Shown piece after piece: positions 63,333 through 64,000 of a stretch of 64,000 bases of DNA. The notes beneath the pieces are model-generated. The model was given only the letters and a program-made list of their open reading frames with translations, was not told the origin of the DNA and searched no databases. The position numbers were made by a program, and so were the translations under genes. The first letter of the stretch is position 1. Every line of letters starts with the position of its first letter. Source of the stretch: Oscillatoriales cyanobacterium (lineage in GTDB: Bacteria > Cyanobacteriota > Cyanobacteriia > Cyanobacteriales > Laspinemataceae); contig JAABRM010000003.1 in assembly GCA_011390955.1 (NCBI GenBank), positions 62,001 through 126,000 of the forward strand, written 5' to 3'.

Positions 63333-64000
63333 ATGAAAATTACGGTTATCTTCCTGGGACTGCTATTCTTTTTCCTGATGACTTTTTATTTATCAGGGGA
63401 CACGAACCAAGGTTTTGTCACCCTAACTTTACCTTCGATTTTTAGCGATCGCATGGTGCTTCAGCAACAGAGGAATGTGCCGATTTGGGGATGGGACAAA
63501 CCGGGGACGGCGATCGCGGTGACATTTCGGGGGCAAAAAATCTTGACCCAAGCGGAATTGGACGGCAAATGGATCGCCTCGGTAAATACGGGGGCGGCAG
63601 GTGGGCCATTTACCCTGCTGATTTCAGGGACAAAACAGCAAAAGCTGGAGGATGTGCTGGTCGGAGAAGTTTGGGTGGCTGGGGGTCAGAGTAATATGTG
63701 GTGGCCCGTCAGTCGCAGCCTGCCCATAGACCCGGTTTCTGACTCTGATTTGGGGGATTCAGAAACCCAATTGCCTTGTCCGTCCTGCGATCCAGAGATT
63801 CGGGTTTGGGATGCGAATACGGCCCCGAACAGTGAGGGCTGGCGGGCAAAGCAGCCCCAGAAGACTGTCCAGGCAGAATGGAAAATCCCTACACCGGAAA
63901 CTGTGGGGAATTTTCCCGCTACAGCTTATTTTTTTGCCAGGGAATTGCACCAAACTTTAAAGGTGCCGATCGGGATTGTTCACTTGGCTGTACCGGGGCA
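63333..64000 (+). CDS. Sialate O-acetylesterase-like protein, partial (3' end outside window)
   Basis: I translated this by hand from ATG 63333: 222 codons are open to the edge. An N-terminal signal anchor (ITVIFLGLLFFFLMTF) is followed by LPSIFSDRMVLQQQRNVPIWGWDKPG, VTFRGQK... and GEVWVAGGQSNMWWPVSR. The GGQSNM box carries the nucleophile Ser of the SGNH-type sialate O-acetylesterase family. Later, LKVPIGIVHLAVPG aligns with the GLI(H)-type segment. An exported carbohydrate esterase is likely. The catalytic His and the rest lie beyond the window. Confidence 0.86.
   Translation, partial: MKITVIFLGLLFFFLMTFYLSGDTNQGFVTLTLPSIFSDRMVLQQQRNVPIWGWDKPGTAIAVTFRGQKILTQAELDGKWIASVNTGAAGGPFTLLISGTKQQKLEDVLVGEVWVAGGQSNMWWPVSRSLPIDPVSDSDLGDSETQLPCPSCDPEIRVWDANTAPNSEGWRAKQPQKTVQAEWKIPTPETVGNFPATAYFFARELHQTLKVPIGIVHLAVPG

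Overview
This window is chromosomal DNA from a cyanobacterium, most likely a filamentous Oscillatoriales-type organism. The evidence is psbB and psbT (photosystem II), ndhD, a close match to the bicarbonate transporter BicA, several cyanobacteria-restricted hypothetical families (DUF3318, DUF4278, a PEP-CTERM protein), dense GCGATCGC (HIP1) octamers, and many short palindromic and simple-sequence intergenic repeats. No rRNA, tRNA, CRISPR array or intact transposase was found.

Layout. 1-3.5 kb: partial birA, a RelE/ParE-like toxin-antitoxin pair, a nucleotidyltransferase-like gene overlapping an XRE regulator, and a small hypothetical gene. 4-7.1 kb: a SPOR-domain membrane protein, a PspA/IM30 protein and 5-formyltetrahydrofolate cyclo-ligase. 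7.1-9.3 kb: a large orphan protein with an eCIS-cargo-like N terminus and a nucleotidyltransferase-like signature. 9.5-13.3 kb: three tandem paralogous methyltransferases, then a hydrolase-fold protein lacking part of its triad. 14.5-18.4 kb: a small protein, a PEP-CTERM protein, an aldo/keto reductase and a MITE/REP-rich stretch. 18.4-23.6 kb: a STAND NTPase and a 14-blade WD40 protein overlapping by ATGA (a split NLR-like receptor), then small genes including an aspartyl-protease-like pseudogene. 23.9-38.3 kb: Phd/YefM antitoxin, ndhD, MscS channel with a coupled partner, [2Fe-2S] ferredoxin, CHASE histidine kinase, methyltransferase, DUF3318, a GT2-GtrA fusion and a GT87-like membrane enzyme. 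38.5-46.4 kb: core genes psbB, psbT, nrdR, rpsA, a HAD phosphatase, metK and a DUF4278 protein.

46.4-50.8 kb is the most unusual part. Two 164-bp direct repeats bracket a five-gene minus-strand operon, four genes of which are paralogs, and a divergent HTH/NB-ARC STAND regulator. A 9-bp iteron array sits between them. I consider this the best candidate for an undescribed system. It is followed by a Uma2 protein and a second toxin-antitoxin pair lying between two 146-bp MITE-like repeats.

53.1-58.9 kb is a GDP-fucose/exopolysaccharide cluster (GDP-fucose synthase, GDP-mannose 4,6-dehydratase, polyprenyl-phosphate sugar transferase, GT4). The dehydratase carries a complete 351-residue intein with a LAGLIDADG endonuclease domain. 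59.7-64 kb: bicA, a zinc alcohol dehydrogenase and the start of a sialate O-acetylesterase-like gene.

Family names come from reading the proteins by eye. No database search was run.
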